From the NCBI RefSeq assembly GCF_900143085.1, contig NZ_FRCZ01000003.1:310001-374000 (forward strand): a stretch of DNA of 64,000 nucleotides. Direction: 5' to 3'. Source of the DNA: Gracilibacillus kekensis. GTDB lineage: Bacteria; Bacillota; Bacilli; Bacillales; Amphibacillaceae. A program made the position numbers and the translations under genes. Under the pieces are notes generated by a model, which worked only from the letters and a program-made list of their open reading frames with translations, did no database searches and was not told where the DNA came from. Below, piece after piece: positions 63,945 through 64,000 of this stretch (position 1 is its first letter; each line of letters opens with the position of its first letter).

Positions 63945-64000
63945 GTGAGTAAACGAGATTATTACGAGGTACTTGGTGTATCTAAAGATGCATCAAAAGA
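63945..64000 (+). CDS. dnaJ: Chaperone DnaJ, N-terminal start
   Basis: Only the first ~18 codons are in the window: SKRDYYEVLGVSKDASK, the start of the J domain that stimulates DnaK ATPase. GTG 63945 gives the usual N-terminus; TTG 63939 (two codons earlier) is better spaced from GGGAG at 63928-63932 and is an alternative. It is about 700 bases from dnaK and beyond a terminator, so it needs its own promoter or read-through. Confidence 0.93.
   Translation, partial: MSKRDYYEVLGVSKDASK

Overview
The window is low-GC Firmicutes DNA from an endospore-forming, competence-gene-carrying member of the Bacillaceae. Evidence for this is the gene order nadD-yqeK-rsfS-yqeM, then comER-comEA-comEB-comEC-yqzM-holA-rpsT-gpr-spoIIP-yqxA-lepA-hemW-hrcA-grpE-dnaK-dnaJ, which is the Bacillus subtilis order, together with spore genes (gpr, spoIIP, sspH), strong AGGAGG-type ribosome binding sites and a perfect CIRCE operator. 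Genus cannot be fixed from sequence alone; the style of the genes and repeats suggests a halotolerant relative such as Gracilibacillus, Amphibacillus or Oceanobacillus (inference).

Layout. Bases 1-2068: end of nadD, then yqeK, rsfS and the yqeM methyltransferase, closed by a terminator. Bases 2069-46563: a block of about 44 kb lying between yqeM and comER, which are neighbours in B. subtilis. It begins with a 52-bp hairpin tandem array and a broken NERD-type gene. It then holds a short-chain dehydrogenase, small membrane proteins (DoxX-like, 2TM-like with an apparent frameshift, YrvL-like) and a cytochrome b561-molybdopterin fusion flanked by GGGACA repeats. A defence-flavoured cluster follows at 7.5-14.6 kb: WYL regulator, DUF6438-like protein, nuclease remnant, McrB-McrC, a 31-aa type I holin-like toxin and an Rpn/YhgA-type nuclease. 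Next come an MFS transporter, sppA-yteJ, a lipoprotein with a DUF5050-like propeller, a LysR regulator with a methionine-synthase-II-like enzyme, a second array of the same 52-bp repeat, a 1166-residue polytopic membrane protein, patatin and HAD hydrolases, CoA-disulfide reductase, a YppC-type protein, a 1955-residue wall-anchored lamin-tail/metallophosphoesterase protein, a YkuE-type phosphoesterase, a CPBP protease, the divergent NHEJ pair ligD/ku, sspH, and a membrane GGDEF protein.

Bases 46564-64000: the conserved core resumes. It covers competence (comER on the minus strand; comEA, comEB and comEC on the plus strand), replication and ribosome genes (holA, rpsT), sporulation and germination genes (gpr, spoIIP, yqxA), a 50-51-bp hairpin array, lepA, hemW, and the CIRCE-controlled hrcA-grpE-dnaK heat-shock operon. 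dnaJ is separated from dnaK by about 700 bp containing two inverted copies of a ~131-bp structured repeat.

The most unusual content is the non-coding structure: three tandem arrays of hairpin-forming units, the GGGACA elements (one of which encodes the C-terminus of McrC), the inverted pair between dnaK and dnaJ, and a type I toxin locus inside the restriction cluster. No integrase, transposase, tRNA, rRNA, prophage module or CRISPR array was seen.
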